A DNA stretch of 64,000 nt from JAJYSO01 sp964579505 (GTDB lineage: Bacteria; Bacteroidota; Bacteroidia; Flavobacteriales; Flavobacteriaceae). A model generated the notes under the pieces. That model was given only the letters and a program-made list of their open reading frames with translations, was not told the DNA's origin and ran no database searches. A program made the position numbers and the translations under genes. The DNA is taken from assembly GCA_964579505.1 (NCBI GenBank), contig CAZOGC010000002.1, forward strand, positions 62,001 through 126,000. The letters run 5' to 3'. How positions within the stretch are numbered: the first letter of the stretch is position 1; every line of letters begins with the position of its first letter. Below are positions 50,290 to 58,240 of this stretch, piece by piece.

Positions 50290-52272
50290 TTATTCTATAA
50301 TTGTAATTTCTGTTCTACGATTGGCTTGGTGTTGTGCTTCTGTACAAGGCACTCCGTCATCGCAGTTGTTTAACAGTCTCGTTTCTCCATAACCTTTGGC
50401 CACTAATCGGCTACGGCTAATACCTTGAGATACTAAGTAATCTACGGCACTTTGCGCACGACGTTGAGAGAGTTTCATATTATAAGCATCACTACCGCGG
50501 CTATCTGTATGAGAACTCAATTCTATACGTACATTTGGGTTAGCTTCTAAGAAATTAACTACTCGGTCTAAGATTCGGGCGGCATCCGGACGGATATTTG
50601 ATTTGTCAAAATCATAGTGAATATCCTCTAACTGGAAGGTACGACCTACCTCAACGGTATTTAAGCCTAATTGAAGTTTTACATACAATGTTTGACTTCT
50701 GTTTAAGCCTTTGGTACTGGCTTTAGCAATGTTGCTAAAAAGTCCATTTTTTAAACCTTGCACTTGGTAATTGCTATTAGATTGTAGCAAGAATTTAAAG
50801 TTACCATCTTCATCAGAGTAAGTGTTTGCCATATTTACATTGTTTTTATCCAAGTTAACTTTTACATCACTAACTACTTGTGCATCGTCTACGTTTACGG
50901 CTACTCCTTTTAAAATAAATCGTGGGTCGCTATAATACAGTGTAGTACGAATTATGGGTGATTCTTGAGCAAAATCTACCATATCTATATGACTTTTTGA
51001 AGTTGCAATGTTTAATATCTCTCCATTAATTTGATAATTTCCGGGAGCCACATTTTCTAATTTTACTAAACCATTAGCTTGGGTAGTAGCTACGATGTCC
51101 TGTTGTCCATTCAATCCTTTTAAAGTAACTTTTACATCACCCATTGGTGTCTTAGTCAACTTATCTACCACTGTTACTAACACTGTTTTAGCCTTCTTGT
51201 TTTCTTTAATATCTTGCAGCGTAGTAGTCGTTTCTTCTGTAGTTTCTACTCTTTTGGTTTTTCCTGAATGACCAAACCAATATTTTAAGCCAATATTTGC
51301 GCTGATATTCATCAAATCTTTTTGCTTATAAGATTGAGAATATTTAAACTTGCTCTGGTAATCCGGCAAGAGAGGATCTGAACTCTTATAAAAAGCGTAT
51401 CCTAAAACTTGTTGTTTTCCGGTCATTTTAGGGGAAGAGATATACCAGAAATTAGCGCCTGCGTGAACAGACAACCGTGGAGTAATAAAATACTCAACAT
51501 TACCGGTAAGTCTAGCCATAAAATGAATTTCATGTGGTTGTTTTTCATCAAGAGGATTAGATAATGAGCTAGTTGAAACTTTGTCATAATATTTTTGACT
51601 CATTCCATACTGAAAAAATTGAGTATCAAAAATGCTAACCGTATAATTTGACGGGGTACCAGTCGAGCCTTTAACCGCTACCGGAATGGTATTGCTTCCT
51701 TTTGCTATTCCAGACATATAATAGTAACCTACTTGGCTATAACCAATACCGGCTTCTAGAGCAAGGTTAAATTTTAAATTTCCTTGGCCAAACCACACAT
51801 TAGGACCTGTCATAAAATAGAAACCTTTAAAGGGTTCACTTTCAGATTTATCTGGCGTAAAAAACACCGGATTTTTATCTAAACCTGAGATAACACTGGT
51901 CGGTTTAGAACCGGTTGTGCTGTCATACATCATACGTGAGTTGAGCCATAGTTTATCAAATTGACCTTTATCACGATCTATTGTTAAATAACCCAAGGCT
52001 ACACTCCAGCCAAATAGTTTTCCGCGAAGTCCTGCATTGAGTTCAACAAATTTACCACTACCCAGATACCACATGGGGCTATTATGGGTTTCATTATTCT
52101 TAAACAAATAACCACCACTCAATCCCACATACCATGGGTTTTCAGTAGTTTTTTCTGTTATCGTGGTTACGGTTGTCTTCTTATGAGAAGTAACCGCATT
52201 CTCTTTTTTTGATTGTGCAAACAACGTTACACTCATCAGTAATAAAACGAAAGTTAATACTTGCTTTTTCAT
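50290..52272 (-). CDS. OmpA-family outer-membrane protein
   Basis: A 660-residue protein with a signal peptide (LTFVLLLMSVTLFAQ), an eight- to ten-strand barrel-like region (about 40-330), a carboxypeptidase-regulatory-like beta-sandwich (about 365-430; VLVTVVDKLTKTPMGDVKVT), a second beta domain, and a C-terminal OmpA peptidoglycan-binding domain (about 550-660; YDFDKSNIRPDAARILDRV, IELSSHTDSRGSDAYNMKLS, LVAKGYGETRLLNNC). It links the outer membrane to the cell wall. A long N-terminal barrel, middle beta-sandwich and C-terminal OmpA is a frequent flavobacterial architecture. It converges on the CHAT gene and is preceded by the DUF4168 gene 214 bases upstream beyond a terminator. Confidence 0.9.
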   Translation of the reverse strand: MKKQVLTFVLLLMSVTLFAQSKKENAVTSHKKTTVTTITEKTTENPWYVGLSGGYLFKNNETHNSPMWYLGSGKFVELNAGLRGKLFGWSVALGYLTIDRDKGQFDKLWLNSRMMYDSTTGSKPTSVISGLDKNPVFFTPDKSESEPFKGFYFMTGPNVWFGQGNLKFNLALEAGIGYSQVGYYYMSGIAKGSNTIPVAVKGSTGTPSNYTVSIFDTQFFQYGMSQKYYDKVSTSSLSNPLDEKQPHEIHFMARLTGNVEYFITPRLSVHAGANFWYISSPKMTGKQQVLGYAFYKSSDPLLPDYQSKFKYSQSYKQKDLMNISANIGLKYWFGHSGKTKRVETTEETTTTLQDIKENKKAKTVLVTVVDKLTKTPMGDVKVTLKGLNGQQDIVATTQANGLVKLENVAPGNYQINGEILNIATSKSHIDMVDFAQESPIIRTTLYYSDPRFILKGVAVNVDDAQVVSDVKVNLDKNNVNMANTYSDEDGNFKFLLQSNSNYQVQGLKNGLFSNIAKASTKGLNRSQTLYVKLQLGLNTVEVGRTFQLEDIHYDFDKSNIRPDAARILDRVVNFLEANPNVRIELSSHTDSRGSDAYNMKLSQRRAQSAVDYLVSQGISRSRLVAKGYGETRLLNNCDDGVPCTEAQHQANRRTEITIIE

Positions 52273-52431
52273 AATTTAAAACTTTAGGGGGTTAAAAAAA
52301 GCTGCCTTTCGGCATTCTGTAAGTATATAGACTAAGGTTTCGTTTTGTTACCCTTTATTTTTTGATTTTTTTAATACATATTATTATATTGTTGATATAC
52401 AATAAGTTAATGCGTATATTTTTATAAAAAA

Positions 52432-52460
52432 AGCGCCCGGGAAATAATCTCCCGGGCGCT
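52432..52460 (-). terminator. Strong terminator of the DUF4168 gene
   Basis: Perfect 11-base arms AGCGCCCGGGA and TCCCGGGCGCT around a seven-base loop. Read on the minus strand a run of T follows. It lies 27 bases beyond the DUF4168 stop, and separates that gene from the OmpA-family gene downstream. Confidence 0.92.
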
Positions 52461-52486
52461 TAATCAAAATTATTATTTCTTACCTA

Positions 52487-52963
52487 TTACTCCTTTGTAG
52501 ATTGCATGTCGGCAAGCATTTTTCGTAGTTTATCCTGCAAGCTTTTGTCTTTTTGCAAAGCCATAGAAATTTCTTGAAGCCGCTGTGCCCCCAAACTACT
52601 TTTATTTACAAGTTCTTGCTGGTGCTTTATGGCTTCTGTTTGAAGGCTTTTTAGTGCGCTATCTACTTTTACCTTCGCCGCCAAGTCTTTTTCTGATTCT
52701 TCTAATTTTTTGCCTTGACTCTCTTCCACTTTCATCTTCTGATAGCTCTCAGGAGTCAATCCATTTTCCTTAATTACACCTAAGGCTTGTGTTTGAAACT
52801 GTATCTTATTTTCTTGCATTTCTTTAAACACTTTTGCAAATTCGTGTAACTCGGCATCTTTTACCGGGCTACCGGCCGTTACCTCTGTTTGAGCAAAGCT
52901 CGAAACTCCTCCTAAAAAGGCAACCAATAAAACAACTGCCTTAAAACTTTTGATCATTTTCAT
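52487..52963 (-). CDS. DUF4168-type secreted protein
   Basis: A 158-residue exported helical protein: signal peptide (VVLLVAFLGGVSSFAQ) followed by DAELHEFAKVFKEMQENKIQFQ and long charged helices rich in Lys, Glu and Gln, with a VIKENGLTPESYQKM segment. This matches the DUF4168 pattern in Bacteroidota, for which I know no proven function. The start could be the first or the third codon (Met-Lys-Met); the first is listed. The strong hairpin at 52432-52460 ends the transcript. Probably periplasmic. Confidence 0.75.
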   Translation of the reverse strand: MKMIKSFKAVVLLVAFLGGVSSFAQTEVTAGSPVKDAELHEFAKVFKEMQENKIQFQTQALGVIKENGLTPESYQKMKVEESQGKKLEESEKDLAAKVKVDSALKSLQTEAIKHQQELVNKSSLGAQRLQEISMALQKDKSLQDKLRKMLADMQSTKE

Positions 52964-53252
52964 AACAAATTAGTTAAAATTATACACTCCAATATTATTA
53001 AAAAGTTATAACCTTCTCGCCAATATCAGGTGCTTTAACTTTTAAATAACGTGTATTTTATTTATATAAATTTAATTATCAGTTTGTTATATATATTATT
53101 CCACACAAAATACATTTTGTAAATTATAATTTTCTTAATAAACAGCACTCTACAAAAGTGTATTTCTTCACTTTTACCGTTTTATAATTAAAACACATCA
53201 TAACGGATAAAACAAAAAGCCTCTACATTTCTGTAAAGGCTTTTTAATAAGG
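52964..53252. other. 289-bp AT-rich spacer
   Basis: No gene was seen. The right part holds the terminator of the CAU tRNA (53214-53245). The left part contains TTATAT repeats and probably the promoter of the DUF4168 gene, but no clear TAnnTTTG core was found. Confidence 0.4.
53214..53245 (-). terminator. Terminator of the CAU tRNA
   Basis: Arms AAAAAGCCTCTACA (53214-53227) and TGTAAAGGCTTTTT (53232-53245) pair with one mismatch. On the minus strand the stem is followed by T residues. It lies eight bases beyond the tRNA 3' end. Confidence 0.85.
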
Positions 53253-53326
53253 TGGTCCCACCTGGGCTCGAACCAGGGACCACTTGATTATGAGTCAAGT
53301 GCTCTAACCAACTGAGCTATAGGACC
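53253..53326 (-). tRNA. tRNA with CAU anticodon, probably tRNA-Ile2 (lysidine type)
   Basis: The 74-nt cloverleaf has an acceptor stem GGTCCTA / TGGGACC, D arm AGCTCAGTTGGTTAGAGC, anticodon stem CTTGA / TCAAG with loop CTCATAA (anticodon CAT), T arm CCTGG / CCAGG and discriminator A73. CCA is not fully encoded. C4-G69 and C5-G68 pairs, known as determinants for the lysidine synthase TilS, are present, so I favour tRNA-Ile read as AUA after modification. Elongator tRNA-Met is the alternative; the initiator form is unlikely because the first pair is G-C. Its 5' half is duplicated at 53717-53779. Confidence 0.88.
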
Positions 53327-53416
53327 CGAATATTGGTATATTTTGGCAGCAAAAATATATATTTCGGGGTTATGCTACAAATTTATTGTGAAGAACTTTC
53401 TACTGAATTAGTATTG
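53305..53416. repeat. 112-bp direct repeat, copy 1
   Basis: Covers the first 22 bases of the CAU tRNA, its upstream region and the last 34 bases of the GIY-YIG gene. It is identical to 53756-53867 at 110 of 112 positions, with no gaps. A further 11 bases (GTCAAGTGCTC, 53294-53304) are also repeated before copy 2 but are separated there by a palindrome. Confidence 0.95.
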
Positions 53417-53679
53417 TCCCTTTCTCCATTATTACTTTGCACAGCCGCATACTTTTTCTTTATCCACTGCTTGCCGTACCCCGTCTTTAAATATTTTTCT
53501 CGTACCCGTGCAGTTTTTCTGTCAGGATAAACCTCCATAAAAAATAATTTCCAAGGACGGTATCCTTTTGTACTCTTTGTCTTTCCCGAATTATGCTCTT
53601 GTAGTCGTCGAGTAATGTCTGCCGTCATACCTACGTAAAAACGACCATCTTTTTCGCTACGTAACACATAGACATACAT
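53383..53679 (-). CDS. Small GIY-YIG endonuclease-like protein (UPF0213/YhbQ type)
   Basis: A 98-residue protein with the GIY-YIG fold: YVYVLRSEKDGRFYVGMT for the two strand motifs, RRLQEHNSGKTKSTKGYRP with the catalytic Arg, and REKYLKTGYGKQWIKKKYA with the conserved Glu. Small family members of this kind are found in many copies in Bacteroidota genomes; a role in DNA repair or mobility is suspected but unproven. The last residues (about 86-98; SVESSSQ end) lie in the 112-bp repeat and may not be the original tail. The gene lies between the CAU tRNA and its partial copy, next to a REP-like palindrome, so it looks like part of a mobile or duplicated unit. Confidence 0.88.
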   Translation of the reverse strand: MYVYVLRSEKDGRFYVGMTADITRRLQEHNSGKTKSTKGYRPWKLFFMEVYPDRKTARVREKYLKTGYGKQWIKKKYAAVQSNNGERDNTNSVESSSQ

Positions 53680-53716
53680 TAATTATAAAAGGGGATAAGT
53701 TTATTATGAAAATATT

Positions 53717-53867
53717 GTCAAGTGCTCCCTGCCTGCGTTACCGCAGGTAGGCAGGTAACCAACTGAGCTATAGGACCCGAATATTGGTATATTTTGGCAG
53801 CAAAAATATATATTTCGGGGTTATGCTACAAATTTATTATCAAGAACTTTCTACTGAATTAGTATTG
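53717..53867. repeat. Direct repeat copy 2, with partial tRNA interrupted by a palindrome
   Basis: 53756-53867 repeats 53305-53416 (two mismatches in 112), and 53717-53727 repeats 53294-53304. Between these pieces is a 28-bp palindrome at 53728-53755 that is absent from copy 1. The tRNA part here lacks its anticodon and T arms, so it cannot make a tRNA. Copy 2 also carries a remnant of the GIY-YIG gene's 3' end. Confidence 0.93.
53728..53755. repeat. REP-like palindrome inserted in the tRNA fragment
   Basis: A 28-bp GC-rich palindrome. The outer arms are CCTGCC and GGCAGG, the inner stem is TGCG / CGCA around TTAC, and GGTA lies on the right side only. Outer arms match the palindrome at 5674-5693. 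Compared with the intact tRNA copy, its insertion between the equivalents of 53304 and 53305 is exact, with no bases lost and no target duplication visible. Confidence 0.88.
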
Positions 53868-53878
53868 CTCTAAATAGT

Positions 53879-54469
53879 TCATGCATCAACAGCCATTAAC
53901 CGTTTTACATATTTTCCAATCACATCAAACTCAAGGTTTACCGTATCACCCACTTTTATATTTTTAAAAGTAGTATGCGCCAACGTATAAGGAATTATAG
54001 CTACGCTAAACCCGTCTACCCGGCTATCTACCACCGTTAAGCTCACCCCGTTTACCGTAATAGAACCTTTTTCTATAGTTACATTCTTATGAGTATCATT
54101 ATACGTAAACTGAAACAAATGACTTCCATTTTGCGCGGTAATCGCCGTACAAACTCCAGTTTGATCTACATGTCCTTGCACAATATGCCCATCTAATCTC
54201 GCTTCCATTTTCATACCCCGTTCAAGATTTATACACGCTCCGATGTGCAATAACCCCAAATTAGTGCGCTTTAAAGTTTCTTCAACTGCGGTTACGGTAT
54301 AAGTCTCTGCAGATTTATTGATTACCGTTAAGCAAACTCCATTATGAGACACACTTTGATCTATTTTTAGCTCAGAAGCAAAATGAGCTTTTACCGTGAT
54401 GTGTAAATTTCCATCTTCGGTTTTTAACTCCGTAATTTCTCCTATTTCTTCAACTATTCCGGTAAACAT
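53879..54469 (-). CDS. ribE: Riboflavin synthase alpha chain
   Basis: The 196-residue enzyme makes riboflavin from two molecules of 6,7-dimethyl-8-ribityllumazine. It begins with the invariant MFTGIVEEIG and contains two lumazine-binding repeats: the first (residues 1-95) with SHNGVCLTV and the second (about 96-190) with LDGHIVQGHVDQTG and ITVNGVSLTVV. The length is normal. It is cytoplasmic. A TACTTTTG (-7-like, complement of 54503-54510) lies in the upstream region. The stop is 12 bases from the end of the 112-bp direct repeat. The gene is divergent from pdxA. No other riboflavin gene is adjacent. Confidence 0.96.
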   Translation of the reverse strand: MFTGIVEEIGEITELKTEDGNLHITVKAHFASELKIDQSVSHNGVCLTVINKSAETYTVTAVEETLKRTNLGLLHIGACINLERGMKMEARLDGHIVQGHVDQTGVCTAITAQNGSHLFQFTYNDTHKNVTIEKGSITVNGVSLTVVDSRVDGFSVAIIPYTLAHTTFKNIKVGDTVNLEFDVIGKYVKRLMAVDA

Positions 54470-54585
54470 ACTTTGCCAATTATTTAATTAAATTTGCAAA
54501 CACAAAAGTAGCTATTATTTTGCGGAAGACATTGTTTTAAACACACACTACCCTAAACCAAAAGCTATAATTATAATACAAAAGT

Positions 54586-55635
54586 ATGTCAGAAAATCAA
54601 AAAAAAGTAAAAGTCGGTATCAGTATAGGCGATTTAAATGGAATCGGTGGTGAGATTATACTCAAAACTTTTCAAGATGAGCGTATGCTCGAGTTTTGTA
54701 CTCCGGTAATCTTTGCCAACAAAACTTTTTTAATTTTTTTGAAAAAACATTTTGATTTACAACTCAATTTTCATGCTATAAACCAAGCTTCGCAGGCCGT
54801 TGATGGAAAGATAAACGTAGTAAACGTATGGAAAGAAAACCCAGACATTCACTTCGGAAAAGAAGAGAAAGCTTTAGGAAAATACACCCTAGCTTCTTTA
54901 GAAACAGCCGTTAAAGCCTTAAAACAGCATCAAGTAAACACCCTCGTAACAGCCCCCATTAACAAAAATGTTATTCAATCTGATCAATTTAAATTTCCGG
55001 GGCACACTAATTATTTAGCCAAAGAATTACAAGGAGAAAGCCTGATGTTTATGATTGGCGAAGAATTAAAAGTAGGGTTACTAACAGACCATGTGCCCAT
55101 AAAAGACGTTGCCTCTTTAATAACACCGCAGCGCATAGAAAAGAAAATTGCTATTATAAGCAAAAGTTTGCAGCAAGATTTTAAGGTACAACGCCCAAAA
55201 ATAGCAGTCTTAGGTATAAATCCACATAGTGGCGACAAAGGTGTTATTGGCAGAGAAGACGAAGATGTTTTAAAACCAACCCTTAAAAAACTGAGTGATG
55301 CCGGCAACATGGTCTTTGGTCCTTATGCTGCAGATAGTTTTTTTGGCTCTGGCAACTACCGCCATTTTGACGCTATTATTGCCGCTTATCACGATCAAGG
55401 ACTAACCCCTTTTAAGACCCTATCATTCGGACATGGCGTAAACTATACTGCAGGATTGAGCGAAGTAAGAACCTCTCCCGATCACGGAACTGCATACGAA
55501 ATTGCCGGAAAAGGACACGCCAATCATCAATCTTTTAGAGATGCCGTTTTTCTCAGTCTAACCATTTACAAAAACCGAACAGAATACAAACAACTCACTG
55601 CAAATCCGCTGCCCATAAATCCACAAAAAAAGTAA
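54586..55635 (+). CDS. pdxA: 4-hydroxythreonine-4-phosphate dehydrogenase
   Basis: PdxA oxidises 4-phosphohydroxy-L-threonine with NAD in DXP-dependent vitamin B6 synthesis. The 349-residue product has VGISIGDLNGIGGEIIL at the N-terminus, the substrate and metal motif KFPGHTNYLA, INPHSGDKGVIG, and AAYHDQGLTPFK with SFGHGVNYTAGL and SPDHGTAYEIAGKG, covering the three metal-binding sites. The gene precedes DUF177 and rpmF in the same direction, with a 98-base gap and a separate TATATTTG promoter core, so it is adjacent but probably not in the same transcript. Confidence 0.95.
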   Translation: MSENQKKVKVGISIGDLNGIGGEIILKTFQDERMLEFCTPVIFANKTFLIFLKKHFDLQLNFHAINQASQAVDGKINVVNVWKENPDIHFGKEEKALGKYTLASLETAVKALKQHQVNTLVTAPINKNVIQSDQFKFPGHTNYLAKELQGESLMFMIGEELKVGLLTDHVPIKDVASLITPQRIEKKIAIISKSLQQDFKVQRPKIAVLGINPHSGDKGVIGREDEDVLKPTLKKLSDAGNMVFGPYAADSFFGSGNYRHFDAIIAAYHDQGLTPFKTLSFGHGVNYTAGLSEVRTSPDHGTAYEIAGKGHANHQSFRDAVFLSLTIYKNRTEYKQLTANPLPINPQKK

Positions 55636-55703
55636 AAAAACAACTCTTTATTCAAAATAGAACGAAATTTTACAATCTAATAGCCATAAGCAATTAAATT
55701 TTA

Positions 55704-55711
55704 TATATTTG
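55704..55711 (+). promoter_or_regulatory. Promoter -7 element of the DUF177-rpmF genes
   Basis: TATATTTG matches TAnnTTTG exactly, 22 bases before the ATG at 55734. A TTG at the usual -33 distance is not evident. Confidence 0.5.
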
Positions 55712-55733
55712 CACGCTCTATATTGAATAGGTA

Positions 55734-56261
55734 ATGAAGGATTTTGAGCCGTATAAAATTCAGTTTACCGGACTGAAAATTGGCAAGCACGAGTTTGACT
55801 ATCATATAGATAAGACGTTCTTTGATCTTTTTGATTACGATGACTTCAATGCTGTTAATATTGATGTCTTTTTGTGTTTAGAAAAGAAGGAAAATCTTTT
55901 AGAACTTCAATTTAAACTAACAGGAAGCGTTAATGTAAATTGCGATGTAAGCAATGAACCCTATAATCAACCTGTAAAAGGAGCATTGAATTTGGTGGTA
56001 AAATTTGGCGAAAGTTATAACAATGACAATGATGAATTGCTTATTTTGCCATACGGAGCTTATCAACTCTCCGTACAACAATACATTTATGAAGCCATTA
56101 TTTTGGCAGTTCCTTACAAAAAAATTCATCCAAAAGTTTTAGACGGAACGATGAATTCGGCAATAATAGACAAGCTAGAAGAACTGTCTCCTGATAATCA
56201 TCATAAGACAAAGACCGATCCCCGATGGGATAAATTAAAGAATTTATTAAACGAAAAATAA
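55734..56261 (+). CDS. DUF177 (YceD-like) protein
   Basis: A 175-residue cytoplasmic protein of the YceD/DUF177 family, recognised from its position directly before rpmF (eight bases) and the sequence LQFKLTGSVNVNCDVSNEPYNQPVKG followed by the acidic VVKFGESYNNDNDELLILP. The proposed role is in ribosomal RNA or large-subunit-related processes, and in plants a related protein helps 23S rRNA accumulation; the bacterial function is not settled. The usual two-cysteine signature of the E. coli protein is reduced to one cysteine here. Confidence 0.9.
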   Translation: MKDFEPYKIQFTGLKIGKHEFDYHIDKTFFDLFDYDDFNAVNIDVFLCLEKKENLLELQFKLTGSVNVNCDVSNEPYNQPVKGALNLVVKFGESYNNDNDELLILPYGAYQLSVQQYIYEAIILAVPYKKIHPKVLDGTMNSAIIDKLEELSPDNHHKTKTDPRWDKLKNLLNEK

Positions 56262-56269
56262 ATTGAGTT

Positions 56270-56470
56270 ATGGCACATCCTAAGCGCAAAACGTCAAAGA
56301 CAAGAAGAGACAAAAGACGTACGCATATCAAAGCATCTACACCACAATTATCTGTAGATCCACAAACAGGAGAAATTCACAAGAGACACAGGGCACACTG
56401 GCACGAAGGTAAATTATATTACCGCGGTCGTGTAGTTATAGATGCTGCAGAAGAAGAAACAGAAGCCTAA
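56270..56470 (+). CDS. rpmF: 50S ribosomal protein L32
   Basis: The 66-residue protein begins MAHPKRKTSKTRRDKRRTH and continues KASTPQLSVDPQTGEIHKRHRAHW, the L32 pattern. It lacks the CxxC zinc motifs of some L32 proteins, so it is the zinc-independent type, and it ends in an acidic tail. It follows DUF177 by eight bases, as in most bacteria, and is closed by the terminator at 56492-56519. Confidence 0.96.
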   Translation: MAHPKRKTSKTRRDKRRTHIKASTPQLSVDPQTGEIHKRHRAHWHEGKLYYRGRVVIDAAEEETEA

Positions 56471-56491
56471 TTAATTAGATTTCTAAGGATT

Positions 56492-56519
56492 AAACCTTCA
56501 CCACAACGTGAGGGTTTTT
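56492..56519 (+). terminator. Terminator after rpmF
   Basis: AAACCTTCAC and GTGAGGGTTT pair over ten bases, including one G-U pair, around a six-base loop and run into a T tract. It ends the DUF177-rpmF transcript and explains why fabH needs its own promoter. Confidence 0.85.
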
Positions 56520-56572
56520 GCTTTTAAATAAGAGCAAAAAGGAAAATTATCCCGAAGTTTGTGCATCTAAAA

Positions 56573-56602
56573 TTGATTAAATCGTAAAAACGTCTTAATT
56601 TG
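56573..56602 (+). promoter_or_regulatory. Candidate promoter of fabH-accB-accC
   Basis: TTG at 56573-56575, 19 bases, then TTAATTTG at 56595-56602, one base off TAnnTTTG. It lies 75 bases before the fabH ATG and after the rpmF terminator. Confidence 0.55.
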
Positions 56603-56677
56603 CAGCAGGTAATACGATTTTCTTTCTTTTTTGATTAAAAGAGAAAGTGGTCTTATTATCTGCGTAAATTTTATTTT

Positions 56678-57673
56678 ATGAGTAAAATTAAAGCGGCTAT
56701 TACTGCAGTTGGTTCCTACGTCCCGGAAGATATTCTTTCTAATGCAATGTTAGAAAATATGGTAGAAACCAACGATGAATGGATTACCTCACGCACCGGT
56801 ATTAAAGAACGACACATTTTAAAAGACCCCACAAAAGGAAGTTCTTTTATGGGTATAAAAGCTGCCGAAGATTTATTCCAAAAAAACAATATCGACCCTG
56901 CTACCATCGATTTATTAATATTTGCATCTACCACCCCAGACATGCCGGTAGCCTCTACCGGAGCATATACCGCCACCCATTTGGGTTGTACCAATGCCTT
57001 TGCATACGATTTGCAATCAGCATGCACCGGCTTTCTTTTTGCTATGTCTGCTGCCTCTAGCTATATAGAGTCTGGTCGATACAAAAAAGTGTTGGTTATA
57101 GGAGCTGATAAAATGTCTTCTATTATAGACTACCAAGATCGAACAACATGTATTATCTTTGGAGATGGTGCGGGAGCTGCGCTTTTTGAACCCAATGAAG
57201 AAGGCTATGGAGTTCAAGATGAAATGATGCGCGGCGATGGCACAGGCAGACAATACCTTAAGGTAGATGCTGGCGGTTCTGTGCTACCAACCAGCCAAGA
57301 CACTATAGACCAACAGCTACACTATGTGCGGCAAGACGGAAAAACCGTTTTTAAAACTGCCGTTACAAAGATGGCTGAAATTAGTGCAAAAGTGATGGAA
57401 AGAAACCAACTCACCGCTGATGATATTGATTGGTTAGTACCACATCAAGCCAATAAACGCATTATTGATGCCACCGCTAAAGAACTAACACTAGATTCAG
57501 CAAAAGTGTTGATGAACATTCAAAAATACGGAAATACTACTTCGGCCACACTACCCTTAGTTTTGGCTGATTTTGAACATACCTTTAAAAAAGGAGATAA
57601 AATAATTTTAACCTCCTTCGGTGCAGGATTTTCCTGGGGAGCTACTTACCTAACATGGGCCCATAACTCCTAA
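56678..57673 (+). CDS. fabH: 3-oxoacyl-[acyl-carrier-protein] synthase III
   Basis: FabH starts fatty-acid chains by condensing an acyl-CoA with malonyl-ACP. The 331-residue protein has the catalytic Cys116 in DLQSACTGFLFA, His in WLVPHQANKRI, and Asn in KYGNTTSATLPL, plus DEWITSRTGIKER. In Bacteroidota, FabH commonly uses branched short-chain primers, giving iso- and anteiso-fatty acids; the sequence does not prove that here. It heads a three-gene fatty-acid unit with accB and accC (31- and 41-base gaps). Confidence 0.96.
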   Translation: MSKIKAAITAVGSYVPEDILSNAMLENMVETNDEWITSRTGIKERHILKDPTKGSSFMGIKAAEDLFQKNNIDPATIDLLIFASTTPDMPVASTGAYTATHLGCTNAFAYDLQSACTGFLFAMSAASSYIESGRYKKVLVIGADKMSSIIDYQDRTTCIIFGDGAGAALFEPNEEGYGVQDEMMRGDGTGRQYLKVDAGGSVLPTSQDTIDQQLHYVRQDGKTVFKTAVTKMAEISAKVMERNQLTADDIDWLVPHQANKRIIDATAKELTLDSAKVLMNIQKYGNTTSATLPLVLADFEHTFKKGDKIILTSFGAGFSWGATYLTWAHNS

Positions 57674-57704
57674 ACATTAAAAACAAATCTAATATCTTAT
57701 TCTT

Positions 57705-58199
57705 ATGGATTTAAAGAAAATTCAAAATCTCATAAAATTCGTAGCCAAGTCAGGAGCTAGCGAAGTAAGTCTAGAAATGGATGATGTAAAAATCACCATT
57801 AAAACCAACTCTGGTGAAGATAGAGAAACCACTATCGTACAGCAAGTTCCTAACATGGGCATGCAACAAATGATTCCAAACCCTCAGTTAGCACAACAAC
57901 CGGCCGCCCCGGCTGCTCCAGCTACCCCGGCACAAAACAATGCGGCTGACGAGGATAAATATGTAACCGTAAAATCGCCTATCATTGGTACTTTTTACCG
58001 TAAACCGGCTCCGGATAAACCCGTTTTTTGTGAAGTGGGCGATACCATAAAAGAAGGAGATGTGCTTTGTGTTATTGAAGCCATGAAGCTCTTTAATGAA
58101 ATTGAAAGCGAAATAAGCGGAAAAATTGTAAAAGTGTTGGTTGACGATTCTTCTCCTGTAGAATTTGATCAACCTTTATTTTTGGTAGATCCGGCTTAA
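57705..58199 (+). CDS. accB: Acetyl-CoA carboxylase biotin carboxyl carrier protein
   Basis: A 164-residue BCCP. The N-terminal part, about residues 1-45, has MDLKKIQNLIKFVAKSG. A Pro/Ala/Gln-rich linker covers about residues 60-80, and a biotinyl domain spans about 85-164 with the biotinylation site CVIEAMKLFNEIE (Lys128). It carries biotin between the biotin carboxylase encoded next (accC) and the carboxyltransferase, which is not in this window. It follows fabH by 31 bases. Confidence 0.96.
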   Translation: MDLKKIQNLIKFVAKSGASEVSLEMDDVKITIKTNSGEDRETTIVQQVPNMGMQQMIPNPQLAQQPAAPAAPATPAQNNAADEDKYVTVKSPIIGTFYRKPAPDKPVFCEVGDTIKEGDVLCVIEAMKLFNEIESEISGKIVKVLVDDSSPVEFDQPLFLVDPA

Positions 58200-58240
58200 T
58201 TTGCCTTGCTCAACCTTTCGTTTAACTAGAAGCTTTACAA

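Noticed and set aside
53756..53779. A second CAU tRNA gene
   Set aside because: Only the first 20-odd bases of the tRNA are present, interrupted by a palindrome and without anticodon or T arms; it is a fragment.
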